Source: Pseudomonadota bacterium
Lineage (GTDB): Bacteria; Pseudomonadota; Alphaproteobacteria; Sphingomonadales; Sphingomonadaceae
DNA: 6,966 nucleotides
NCBI GenBank assembly: GCA_023427285.1
Contig: JAEZBH010000514.1
Span: 1 to 6,966 of the forward strand
Direction: 5' to 3'
Shown: in pieces, positions 1 through 5,942 of the stretch
Layout of the letters: each line of letters starts with the position of its first letter
Position numbering within the stretch: position 1 is the first letter of the stretch
Notes under the pieces: generated by a model
Databases searched by the model: none
Seen by the model: only the letters and a program-made list of their open reading frames with translations
Told to the model about the DNA's origin: nothing
Position numbers and translations under genes: made by a program

Positions 1-239
1 ACGAACAGCTCCAGAAGCTCCTTGGAGAACGGGACGCCCGCCTCTCCTTCCTTCTGTAAACGCGCGAAGGTCAGGGACAATACCAGCGCCAGCACATCAA
101 ACCGGCCATCGACCGTATCGGGCACCTGCCCGCGCGTATACCAGTCCGGCTGGCGCACCAGATGCACCAGCGCCTCATAAAGCGTTTCCGCCTTCCGACG
201 CCTGCCAGCCAGTCCAATAAGTGACTTCAACCAACTCAA
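1..239 (-). CDS. Ubiquinol-cytochrome c chaperone (Cbp3/UQCC1 family), 3' end cut off by the window
   Basis: Reading the minus strand from a TTG at 239-237 gives 79 residues before the window ends, beginning (M)SWLKSLIGLAGRRRKAETLY and continuing with a segment containing PDWYTRGQVPDTVDGRFDVL. The core 'LYxALV...R.P.WYt...VPDTvDGRFD' is the hallmark of the Cbp3-type chaperone, which in mitochondria and alphaproteobacteria supports cytochrome b / bc1 complex biogenesis. No ATG is available: an in-frame TAA lies just upstream (about 249), and an AAGGA sits 9 nt before the TTG, so TTG is the best start. The family is usually about 170-180 aa, so roughly half is seen. It is divergent from bamE, an arrangement I recall from other alphaproteobacteria. 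The family call is firm from motif recognition; the start is well supported but inferred. Confidence 0.85.
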   Translation of the reverse strand, partial: MSWLKSLIGLAGRRRKAETLYEALVHLVRQPDWYTRGQVPDTVDGRFDVLALVLSLTFARLQKEGEAGVPFSKELLELF

Positions 240-276
240 GCGAATGTTTCCTTATCGTATTCAACACCCCAGGCGC

Positions 277-305
277 TTGCCCCGGTGCCTCATGGCGGAT
301 ATGCA
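277..305 (+). promoter_or_regulatory. Weak candidate promoter for bamE
   Basis: TTGCCC (277-282), a 17-bp spacer and TATGCA (300-305) form a modest -35/-10 match, with transcription expected near 312 and a leader of about 43 nt before the bamE ATG. It overlaps the -10 of the opposing candidate promoter, so if both are real the two divergent genes would compete for polymerase. The match is poor and other positions in the 115-bp gap are possible. Confidence 0.25.
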
Positions 306-326
306 AGTCTCTTGATTGATCGTCAA
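298..326 (-). promoter_or_regulatory. Candidate promoter for the Cbp3-type chaperone gene
   Basis: On the minus strand TTGACG (326-321) is followed after 17 bp by CATATC (303-298), close to a sigma-70-type -35/-10 pair. It would start transcription about 65-70 nt upstream of the TTG start at 239. Assigned by eye only. Confidence 0.4.
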
Positions 327-354
327 CGCGACGACAACGGAGATCGACTCGATT

Positions 355-807
355 ATGATGCACGGCCTTGTCAAAACCCTGCTCATTGCCGCCGTGGCGG
401 TCAACACCGCAGCCTGCACCCGCATCAAGGACACCAAGGGCTATCTGGCCGACCCTGAGCTGGTTGCCGCGATCCAGCCCGGCATCGACAATAAGGACTC
501 GGTGGCGCGCACGCTGGGCCGCCCCTCGCTCCAGTCGGAGTTTGACCCGAACACCTGGTATTACGTCTCTCGCCAGACCGAGCAGCTGGCATTCCTGACG
601 CCCAAGCCGGTGAAGCACGAGGTTCTGGTCGTCGCGTTCAACGACAAGGGCACCGTCAACAAGGTCGAGATTCTGAACAAGGATCAGATCGTGAAGGTCG
701 ACCCCTCCAGCGACAAGACGCCGACCCGTGGCCGCGAAAGCTCGATTTGGGATCAGCTGTTCGGCAACATCGGCCGCTTCTCGCCGGGCGCAGGCGCACC
801 GCAGTAA
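355..807 (+). CDS. bamE: Outer membrane protein assembly factor BamE (SmpA/OmlA-type lipoprotein)
   Basis: The product is 150 aa from the ATG at 355. It starts with a short basic/hydrophobic signal sequence (residues 1-20) ending in a lipobox-like T-A-A-C, with Cys21 as the lipidated residue, so it should be a periplasm-facing outer-membrane lipoprotein. The BamE/SmpA fold shows as 'IQPGIDNKDSVARTLGRPS' (about 40-58), followed by 'WYYVSR' (68-73) and the beta-strand 'HEVLVVAFNDKGTV' (88-101). The C-terminal 'KTPTRGRESS...DQLFGNIGRF' (121-142) is typical of alphaproteobacterial BamE. In the family it is an accessory subunit of the BAM complex that folds outer-membrane beta-barrels. The frame is open upstream to a TTG at 316, but that would put 13 polar residues before the signal peptide. 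GGAG at 339-342 lies 12 nt before the ATG at 355; the adjacent ATG at 358 is equally possible. The lipobox has Thr rather than Leu at -3, a tolerated variant. Confidence 0.9.
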   Translation: MMHGLVKTLLIAAVAVNTAACTRIKDTKGYLADPELVAAIQPGIDNKDSVARTLGRPSLQSEFDPNTWYYVSRQTEQLAFLTPKPVKHEVLVVAFNDKGTVNKVEILNKDQIVKVDPSSDKTPTRGRESSIWDQLFGNIGRFSPGAGAPQ

Positions 808-884
808 GCGCCAAGCCGCCCTCCAGACGGCCCAGTTCAGCCGTTAAGAGTATGACTTTTCTCTGGATTGTACCGCTTCGGCAA

Positions 885-940
885 AAAAAACGCAGAAAAG
901 TAAATTACGGTATTGGCAGGGTGGGAACAGGTTGTTATAG
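885..940 (+). promoter_or_regulatory. Candidate promoter with A-rich upstream tract for tRNA-Asn
   Basis: TTGGCA (913-918) and TTATAG (935-940) are separated by 16 bp, a good sigma-70-like pair about 55 nt upstream of the mature tRNA 5' end. An A-rich tract (about 885-906, including a run of eight A) lies directly upstream and could act as an UP element, as is common for stable-RNA promoters. Just after it, runs of seven C (942-948) and five G (960-964) could pair in the leader, which RNase P would remove. Assigned by eye. Confidence 0.45.
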
Positions 941-994
941 ACCCCCCCACACGAGTTTCGGGGGCGCCGAGACGGAGACGACGAAGCGCCTCAT

Positions 995-1069
995 TCCCCG
1001 GTAGCTCAGTGGTAGAGCAACCGGCTGTTAACCGGTTGGTCGCTGGTTCGAATCCGGCCCGGGGAGCCA
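995..1069 (+). tRNA. tRNA-Asn (anticodon GTT), CCA encoded
   Basis: A complete cloverleaf can be drawn. The acceptor stem is TCCCCGG (995-1001) with CCGGGGA (1059-1065), seven perfect pairs. The D stem is GCTC/GAGC (1004-1007 with 1015-1018). The anticodon stem is ACCGG/CCGGT (1020-1024 with 1032-1036) around the loop CTGTTAA, which carries GTT at 1027-1029. The variable loop is TGGTC. The T arm is GCTGG-TTCGAAT-CCGGC (1042-1058). Discriminator G1066 and an encoded CCA (1067-1069) end the gene. GTT reads AAC and AAU, so this is asparagine. The T loop has the standard TTCGAAT, and no intron or mismatch is visible. Confidence 0.97.
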
Positions 1070-1076
1070 CAAACGC

Positions 1077-1108
1077 AAAGGCCCAGAGATGAAAATCTCT
1101 GGGCCTTT
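1077..1108. terminator. Perfect 14-bp hairpin, probable bidirectional terminator
   Basis: AAAGGCCCAGAGAT (1077-1090) pairs perfectly with ATCTCTGGGCCTTT (1095-1108) around a GAAA tetraloop. It starts 7 nt after the tRNA CCA. On the plus strand the stem ends in TTTGT, and on the minus strand in TTTGCGTTTG. The A-arm/T-arm ends mean either strand gives a GC-rich stem followed by a short U run, so it can serve the tRNA and the convergent mms operon that ends at 1199. The U tracts are short, so efficiency in either direction is inferred. Confidence 0.85.
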
Positions 1109-1147
1109 GTCGTATCTGGACACTTGCCGTCTTTGGGCGACCGCATC

Positions 1148-1179
1148 CGGGCGGCTCCGAATCTGCTCGCCGCCGCCCG
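1148..1179 (-). other. GC-rich inverted repeat in the 3' region of the mms transcript
   Basis: CGGGCGGC (1148-1155) and GCCGCCCG (1172-1179) can form an 8-bp, all-GC stem with a 16-nt loop. It begins about 20 nt after the mmsB stop codon in the direction of transcription. No U run follows, so it is not a classical intrinsic terminator. It may protect the mRNA 3' end ahead of the stronger hairpin at 1077-1108, or be a chance pairing in GC-rich DNA. Confidence 0.35.
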
Positions 1180-1198
1180 CGAATCATGCGCCAACGAA

Positions 1199-2089
1199 TC
1201 AGCCCTTCCACTCTCCCGACAGCATCTTGATGATGGCCGAGAAATCTTTTCCCGCGCCTCCAAGCCCGTTGAAGATCGCGTAGAGCGATTCAGCCTCCGC
1301 CCCCAGCGGCGTCGGAGCGCCCACCTTCTGTGCCGCCTCAACCGCAAGGCGCAGGTCCTTCAGCATCAGGGCCGTTGCGAATCCGCCGTCATAATTGCGG
1401 TTCGAGGGAGCGGCAGCCACCGGGCCCGGCACCGGGCAGTAGCTTGTCATCGACCAGCACTGGCCCGAGGCATTGGAGGAGATCTCGAAGAATCGCTGCG
1501 GGTCGAGCCCCAGTTTCTCAGCGAGATTGAACGCCTCGCAGGTGCCGATCATGGAGATGGCCAGCAGCATGTTGTTGCAGATCTTGGCCGCCTGCCCTGC
1601 GCCGGCATCGCCTGCATGAATCACCGCCTTGCCCATGCGGGCAAGGTACGGCTCCGCGGCTCCAAAGGCGCCCTCCGTGCCGCCCACCATGAAGGTCAGC
1701 GTGCCCGCGCTGGCGGCTGCAACGCCGCCGGAGACCGGAGCATCCACCATCACGAAGCCCTTGGCCGTCGCTGCGTCCACAACGCTGCGCGCCGTTGCCA
1801 CGTCGATGGTCGAGCAATCCATCAGGACGGTGCCCGGCTGTGCCGCCAGAAACACCTGATTCTCGTAAACCTCCCGCACATGCTTGCCCGCAGGCAGCAT
1901 GCTCACCACCGCATCGGCCTCGGCAACCGCAGCGGCTGCGCTTTCGGCCTGCTCGCAGCCCTCGCTGACCGCCCGCTCCAGATTGGCTGGCAACAGATCG
2001 CAGGCAAGCACCCTATGCCCCGCCTTCACCAGATTGACGGCCATGCCGCCGCCCATGTTCCCCACGCCGATGAACGCGATCGTTGCCAT
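1199..2089 (-). CDS. mmsB: 3-hydroxyisobutyrate dehydrogenase (NAD-dependent)
   Basis: This 296-aa protein, the normal family length, should oxidise L-valine-derived 3-hydroxyisobutyrate to methylmalonate semialdehyde with NAD+. The N-terminal Rossmann motif IGVGNMGGGMA (residues 7-17) binds the dinucleotide. 'DAPVSGGVAAASAGTL' (116-131) is the substrate-binding signature, and 'GAGQAAKICNNMLL' (163-176) holds the predicted catalytic Lys169 and the conserved Asn173. The all-helical C-terminal half includes 'LMLKDLRLA' (241-249), typical of true 3-hydroxyisobutyrate dehydrogenases rather than tartronate semialdehyde reductases. Its ATG lies 5 bp after the stop of the upstream acyl-CoA dehydrogenase. 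Its Shine-Dalgarno GAGGGGG (2104-2098) is built from the final codons of that gene, so the two are likely translationally coupled. It is the last gene of the mmsA operon. Confidence 0.94.
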   Translation of the reverse strand: MATIAFIGVGNMGGGMAVNLVKAGHRVLACDLLPANLERAVSEGCEQAESAAAAVAEADAVVSMLPAGKHVREVYENQVFLAAQPGTVLMDCSTIDVATARSVVDAATAKGFVMVDAPVSGGVAAASAGTLTFMVGGTEGAFGAAEPYLARMGKAVIHAGDAGAGQAAKICNNMLLAISMIGTCEAFNLAEKLGLDPQRFFEISSNASGQCWSMTSYCPVPGPVAAAPSNRNYDGGFATALMLKDLRLAVEAAQKVGAPTPLGAEAESLYAIFNGLGGAGKDFSAIIKMLSGEWKG

Positions 2090-2094
2090 TGGTC

Positions 2095-3234
2095 TTACCC
2101 CCTCAGCATCTCCCGCGAGATCACCACACGCATGATCTCGTTGGTTCCTTCCAAAATCTGGTTCACCCGCAGATCCCTGACGATGCGCTCGATCTCGTAA
2201 TCCTTCAGGTAGCCGTAGCCGCCGTGGATCTGGAGCGCCTCGTTGGCGATGCGGAAGCCCGTGTCGGTGGCGAAACGCTTGGCCATGGCCGAGAGTTTCG
2301 ACTTCTCCGGCGAGCCCGTGTCGATGGCGTGCGCCGCCCGGTAAAGCAGCAGCCGCGCGGCCTCCAGTTCGGTCGCCATGTCGGCCAGCTTGAACTGGGT
2401 CACCTGAAAATCCGCAATCGCCTTGCCGAACTGCTGGCGGGTCCTGGCGTATTCAATCGCCCGGCTCAGCGCCTCCTGCGCGCCGCCCAGCGAGCACGCG
2501 CCGATGTTGATGCGCCCGCCGTCGAGGCCCGACATGGCGATTTTGAAGCCCTGCCCTTCCTCGCCCAGACGGTTCGCCACCGGCACCCGGCAGTTGTCGA
2601 AGTTGACGATGGCCGTCGGCTGGGCACTCCAGCCCATCTTCTTCTCGTTCGCCCCGAACGAGAGGCCCGGCGTGCCCTTTTCAACCACCACCGTCGAGAT
2701 GCCCTTGGCGCCCTCTTCGCCCGTGCGCACCATCACCACGTACAGGTCAGAGAAGCCCGCGCCCGAGATGAACGCCTTTGCGCCATTCAGCACATAATGG
2801 TCGCCGTCCCGCTCGGCGCGGGTGCGCAAGGACGCCGCATCCGAGCCGGAGGACGGCTCCGTCAGGCAGTAGCTGGCAATCAGATCGAGCGGGGCCAGCT
2901 TCGGCAGCCAGCGGCGGCGCTGCTCGTCATTGCCGTAGGTATCGATCATCCACGAGGCCATGTTGTGGATGGTCAGGAACGCTGCGTGGCTGATATCGCC
3001 TGCCGACAGCGCCTCGAAAATCAGGGCGGCATCCAGACGCTTCAGCGCCGAACCGCCCACGTCCTCGCGCACATAAACCGCACCGAACCCGAGGCTGCCC
3101 GCCTCTTGCAGCACACCGCGATCCAGCGCCTTTTCCTCATCCCAGCGCATGGCGTTCGGCCGCAGGCGGTCGCTTGCGAACTTGCGCGCCATGTCCTGAA
3201 TCATCATCCGGTCTTCTGACAGCTGAAAATCCAT
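2095..3234 (-). CDS. Acyl-CoA dehydrogenase, probably isobutyryl-CoA dehydrogenase (valine degradation)
   Basis: A 379-aa FAD-dependent acyl-CoA dehydrogenase of normal length. Signature 1 appears as 'CLTEPSSGSDA' (123-133) and signature 2 as 'GGYGYLKDYEIERIVRDLRV' (338-357). The catalytic base is predicted to be Glu362 in 'ILEGTNEIMR', the C-terminal position used by short/medium-chain and isobutyryl-CoA enzymes, not the isovaleryl-type position. 'RTRQQFGKAIADFQ' (265-278) is the usual FAD/tetramer-contact segment. Lying between mmsA and mmsB, it most likely converts isobutyryl-CoA to methacrylyl-CoA, passing electrons to ETF. Substrate choice is inferred from context; a 2-methylbutyryl-CoA or general short-chain role is possible. 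The ATG at 3234 fits the family N-terminus (MDFQLSED), with AAGGG 11 nt upstream. A longer frame from a TTG at 3279 adds 15 non-conserved residues and was not chosen. Confidence 0.92.
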   Translation of the reverse strand: MDFQLSEDRMMIQDMARKFASDRLRPNAMRWDEEKALDRGVLQEAGSLGFGAVYVREDVGGSALKRLDAALIFEALSAGDISHAAFLTIHNMASWMIDTYGNDEQRRRWLPKLAPLDLIASYCLTEPSSGSDAASLRTRAERDGDHYVLNGAKAFISGAGFSDLYVVMVRTGEEGAKGISTVVVEKGTPGLSFGANEKKMGWSAQPTAIVNFDNCRVPVANRLGEEGQGFKIAMSGLDGGRINIGACSLGGAQEALSRAIEYARTRQQFGKAIADFQVTQFKLADMATELEAARLLLYRAAHAIDTGSPEKSKLSAMAKRFATDTGFRIANEALQIHGGYGYLKDYEIERIVRDLRVNQILEGTNEIMRVVISREMLRG

Positions 3235-3296
3235 CGCTGCGCCAACCCTTCTGGTCTTTGAAATCCAAACAAAACTCAAGAACAGCGGAAACGGCC

Positions 3297-3338
3297 CGGC
3301 CCTGCGCTCTGCGCTCGAACGCCAGAGCCTCAGGGCCG
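3297..3338 (-). other. Strong intercistronic hairpin between mmsA and the acyl-CoA dehydrogenase gene
   Basis: CGGCCCTG (3297-3304) pairs perfectly with CAGGGCCG (3331-3338). After a small internal loop, CTCTG (3307-3311) pairs with CAGAG (3323-3327), and CG (3312-3313) with CG (3320-3321), closing a CTCGAA loop. It lies in the 138-bp gap between genes transcribed in the same direction. On the minus strand it is followed by a T-rich but interrupted stretch rather than a clean U run. It could be a partial terminator, or a structure that stabilises mmsA mRNA and sets differential expression. The pairing is seen; the function is inferred. Confidence 0.55.
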
Positions 3339-3372
3339 AACACCCTCCCCTTAAACTTTACGCAACTCGTGC

Positions 3373-4869
3373 CTAGCGCATGGTCGGAATGATGAAGGAC
3401 TGATCGCCCACATCGCCAACCGGCCAGCGCTGCGTGATCGTCTTCACCTTGGTGTAGAAGCGCACGCCTTCCATGCCATACTGATTGGTATCGCCAAACG
3501 CCGAGCGCTTCCAGCCGCCAAAGCTGTGGTAGGCCACCGGCACCGGGATCGGCACGTTGATGCCAACCATGCCCACGTTCACCCGCTGGGCGAACTCTCG
3601 CGCGGCATTGCCGTTGGCGGTGAAGATGGCAACGCCGTTGCCGTACTGGTGCTTGCTCGGCAGCTCGATCGCCTCGTCCAGCGTCTGGGCGCGCACCATC
3701 TGGAGCACCGGACCGAAAATTTCGTCGCGGTAGCTCTGCATTCCGGGCTTCACATGGTCGAACAGCGACGGGCCGATGAAGAAGCCCCGCTCATAGCCTT
3801 GCAGGGCAAAGTCGCGGCCATCGAGCAACAGCCTGGCACCCTCATCCACGCCCATCTGGATGTAAGACTTGATCCGGTCGCGGTGCGCGGCAGACACCAC
3901 CGGGCCATACTGGGCATCCGGGTCGGTCGAGATGCCGACCTTCAGCTTCTCCACTTCAGGAATCAGCTTTTCCAGCAGGCGGTCAGCAGTCTTGTCGCCC
4001 ACCGGCACCACCACCGGCAGCGCCATGCAGCGCTCGCCCGCCGAGCCGTAGGCCGCGCCGATCACATCGCGCACCACCTGATCGAGGTCGGCATCCGGCA
4101 GCACGATGCCGTGGTTCTTCGCGCCGCCCATGGCCTGCACGCGCTTGCCGTTGGCGGCTCCGCGCTCATAGACGTAGTTGGCGATGTCCGACGAGCCGAC
4201 GAAGCTCACCGCCTTGACGTCCGGGTGATCGAGCAGCGCATCCACCGCCACCTTGTCGCCATGCACCACGTTCAGCACGCCCTCCGGGCCGCCAGCCTCA
4301 AGGAACAGCTCGGCCAGCCGCACCGGCACGGACGGGTCGCGCTCCGAGGGCTTCAGGACGAACGTGTTTCCGCAGGCAATCGCCACGCCGAACATCCACA
4401 TCGGGATCATCGCCGGGAAGTTGAACGGCGAGATACCCGCCACCACGCCCAGCGGCTGGCGCATGGAGAACACGTCGATGCCCGGACCTGCGCCCTCGGT
4501 ATATTCGCCCTTCTGAAGGTGCGGAATGCCGCAGGCGAACTCAATCACCTCAAGGCCGCGCTGGATATCGCCCTTGGAATCGGCCACCACCTTGCCGTGC
4601 TCCAGCGAGAGCAGCTCGGCCAGCTCGTCCATGTGCTTCTCAAGCAGGGCCTTGAAGTTGAACATCACGCGCGCGCGGCGCTGCGGGTTCATCGCAGACC
4701 ACACCGGAAACGCACGGGCGGCAGACTGCACGGCAGCATCCACTTCCCTAGCCGTGGCCAGCGCCACGCGCGCCTGCACCTCGCCGGTGTTCGGATTGAA
4801 CACATCGCCGAAGCGACCAGACGTGCCCGCCACCTGGCCGCCATCCACGAAATGATTGATCGTCCGCAT
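3373..4869 (-). CDS. mmsA: CoA-acylating methylmalonate-semialdehyde dehydrogenase
   Basis: A 498-aa aldehyde dehydrogenase superfamily protein of the usual MmsA length. The family reaction is methylmalonate semialdehyde + CoA + NAD+ to propionyl-CoA + CO2 + NADH, the last step of valine catabolism; malonate semialdehyde is often also used. 'SPFNFPAMIPMWMF' (147-160) carries the oxyanion-hole Asn150, and 'LKPSERDPS' (172-180) and 'SFVGSSDIA' (222-230) contact the cofactor. 'MGGAKNHGIVLPDADLD' (247-263) replaces the ELGG motif of ordinary aldehyde dehydrogenases, so the general-base Glu is absent, as expected for this CoA-dependent branch. 'GSAGERCMALP' (275-285) contains nucleophile Cys281, and 'EIFGPVL' (383-389) is also conserved. 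The ATG at 4869 has a strong Shine-Dalgarno (GAGGGGGG, 5-6 nt upstream). It is the first gene of the operon and divergent from the LysR gene, which implies control by that regulator. Confidence 0.96.
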   Translation of the reverse strand: MRTINHFVDGGQVAGTSGRFGDVFNPNTGEVQARVALATAREVDAAVQSAARAFPVWSAMNPQRRARVMFNFKALLEKHMDELAELLSLEHGKVVADSKGDIQRGLEVIEFACGIPHLQKGEYTEGAGPGIDVFSMRQPLGVVAGISPFNFPAMIPMWMFGVAIACGNTFVLKPSERDPSVPVRLAELFLEAGGPEGVLNVVHGDKVAVDALLDHPDVKAVSFVGSSDIANYVYERGAANGKRVQAMGGAKNHGIVLPDADLDQVVRDVIGAAYGSAGERCMALPVVVPVGDKTADRLLEKLIPEVEKLKVGISTDPDAQYGPVVSAAHRDRIKSYIQMGVDEGARLLLDGRDFALQGYERGFFIGPSLFDHVKPGMQSYRDEIFGPVLQMVRAQTLDEAIELPSKHQYGNGVAIFTANGNAAREFAQRVNVGMVGINVPIPVPVAYHSFGGWKRSAFGDTNQYGMEGVRFYTKVKTITQRWPVGDVGDQSFIIPTMR

Positions 4870-4912
4870 GAGCTACCCCCCTCAAGAATATCGGTTCCCT
4901 CTCCCTATAACC

Positions 4913-4962
4913 TGTGCAACCTTGCCCATCATAGACCGGCGTTTCGCCAATCAAATGTGCAA
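4913..4962 (+). promoter_or_regulatory. Pair of TGTGCAA direct repeats, candidate LysR operator
   Basis: TGTGCAA occurs at 4913-4919 and again at 4956-4962, 43 bp apart, close to four helical turns. The two copies flank the candidate mmsA promoter within the 122-bp mmsA/lysR gap. This spacing would place bound proteins on the same face of the DNA, as expected for a LysR tetramer contacting two sites. A 7-bp repeat can also arise by chance. Confidence 0.3.
4928..4954 (-). promoter_or_regulatory. Candidate mmsA operon promoter with a dyad in the spacer
   Basis: On the minus strand TTGATT (4954-4949) and TATGAT (4933-4928) are spaced by 15 bp, giving a leader of about 50 nt before the mmsA ATG. 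The spacer contains the perfect dyad GGCG-TTT-CGCC (4938-4948). Flanked as T-N11-G on the minus strand, it nearly matches the T-N11-A box of LysR regulators. The good -10 and short spacer suggest a promoter that needs an activator, or one occluded by a bound protein. Inferred by eye. Confidence 0.4.
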
Positions 4963-4991
4963 AAATGCAGAATAGAACCCGAGAGACCGCC

Positions 4992-5942
4992 ATGTTCGAC
5001 TGGAATGACCTGCGCTACTTTCTGGCCGTTGCCCGCCACGGGCGGCTGGTGGACGCCGCGCCGCGCATTGGCGTTGACCACACCACCGTCGGTCGTCGCA
5101 TCGCGGCTCTGGAGCAAGCCATCGGCTGCGTGTTGTTCCACCGATCCCCGCGCGGCCTGACCCTGACCGAAAGCGGGCAGCGCCTTGTGGAACATGCCGA
5201 GCGGATCGAGAGCGAAACCGCCGCCATCAGCGCAGGGCTTGCCGGGCAGGACTTCCAGATCTCCGGCACCGTGCGCCTCGCCACGCCTGAAGCGTTCGGC
5301 AGCTTTCTGGTGGCGCCCCACATGCGCCGCTTCCGCGAGACCTATCCCCAGCTGGATCTGGAATTGGTGGCCGAGAACCGCAGCTTCAGCCTGTCCAAGC
5401 GCGAGGCGGATATCGCCATCACGCTGGGACGCCCGCCGTCTGGCCGTCTGACCGCCCGCAAACTGACCGGCTACAGCCTCGGCCTTTATGGCTCGGCGGA
5501 GTATCTCTCCCGCCACAACCCGATCGAGACGCCCGAAGACCTCAAGGGCATGGAGTTCGTCTCCTACATCGAAGACCTTATCCACCTGCCCCAACTCAAG
5601 TTCCTGAACGACGTGGTGAGCGACCCGGCGGTGCATTTCCGCTCAAGCTCGATCACAGCGCAGCAGAATGCCGTCGCCGCGGGCTTGGGGCTCGGGTTGC
5701 TCCACCATTTCTCTGCCTGCGGCGATCCGCGGCTCGTGCCCGTTCTGCCCGAGCAAATTCGCATTGAGCGCGCCTACTGGATCATTCTGCACGCTGACCT
5801 GCGCTCGCTGCCGCGCATCCGGGCAGTCGTTGATTTTCTGCAATCCATCGTTGAGCTGGAAAAGGTCACGCTCAGCGGACCCCAAGGTTCAGGCCAATCA
5901 TTCAAGGACCGTCCCGAACCAATTATTTCACCATTGCAATAA
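4992..5942 (+). CDS. LysR-family transcriptional regulator, divergent from mmsA
   Basis: A 316-aa LysR-type regulator of normal length. The winged helix-turn-helix lies at about residues 5-64, with 'LRYFLAVARHGRLVDAA' and the recognition region 'GVDHTTVGRRIAALEQAIG', followed by 'LFHRSPRGLTLTESG'. A linker helix covers about 65-88. The periplasmic-binding-protein-like effector domain runs from about 92 ('GTVRLATPEAFG') to 290, including the usual 'AVAAGLGLGLLHHF' (227-240). The HTTV recognition helix is common among alphaproteobacterial members. The ATG at 4992 has GAGAG 6 nt upstream. An in-frame ATG at 4965 has no visible ribosome site, lies by a candidate operator half-site and adds 9 residues, so it was not chosen. 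The last 25 or so residues are low in similarity to anything I recognise and run into AT-rich DNA. Its divergent position suggests it controls the mms operon and itself; the inducer is unknown. The Pseudomonas mmsAB regulator MmsR is AraC-type, so this is a different control solution. Confidence 0.92.
   Translation: MFDWNDLRYFLAVARHGRLVDAAPRIGVDHTTVGRRIAALEQAIGCVLFHRSPRGLTLTESGQRLVEHAERIESETAAISAGLAGQDFQISGTVRLATPEAFGSFLVAPHMRRFRETYPQLDLELVAENRSFSLSKREADIAITLGRPPSGRLTARKLTGYSLGLYGSAEYLSRHNPIETPEDLKGMEFVSYIEDLIHLPQLKFLNDVVSDPAVHFRSSSITAQQNAVAAGLGLGLLHHFSACGDPRLVPVLPEQIRIERAYWIILHADLRSLPRIRAVVDFLQSIVELEKVTLSGPQGSGQSFKDRPEPIISPLQ

Noticed and set aside
316..354. TTG at 316 as the bamE start
   Set aside because: It would add 13 polar residues ahead of a clear lipoprotein signal peptide; the ATG at 355 gives a normal N-terminus.
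942..964. C7/G5 runs upstream of the tRNA as a terminator for bamE
   Set aside because: Only 5 bp can pair, with no U run, and the element overlaps the expected tRNA transcription start.
995..1069. tRNA-Asn as an integration site for a genomic island
   Set aside because: No integrase gene and no second copy of the tRNA 3' end is visible in the window, and the genes downstream are ordinary metabolism.
837..1347. Minus-strand frames containing a 'PGRIRTSDQPVNSRLLY'-like string across the tRNA
   Set aside because: This peptide is the familiar spurious translation of the antisense strand of a tRNA gene, not a protein.
1124..2200. 358-codon open frame on the plus strand
   Set aside because: Antisense shadow of mmsB; no recognisable motif.
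2083..3219. 378-codon open frame on the plus strand
   Set aside because: Lies wholly antisense to the acyl-CoA dehydrogenase, with Arg/His/Gly-rich low-complexity composition and no family resemblance.
3526..5160. 544-codon open frame on the plus strand
   Set aside because: It is antisense to mmsA and runs into the lysR start in another frame. It is rich in His/Arg/Ala, shows no domain, and mmsA on the other strand is unmistakable; this is a high-GC shadow frame.
4929..5636. 235-codon open frame on the minus strand
   Set aside because: Antisense to the LysR gene, whose wHTH and effector domain are clear on the plus strand.
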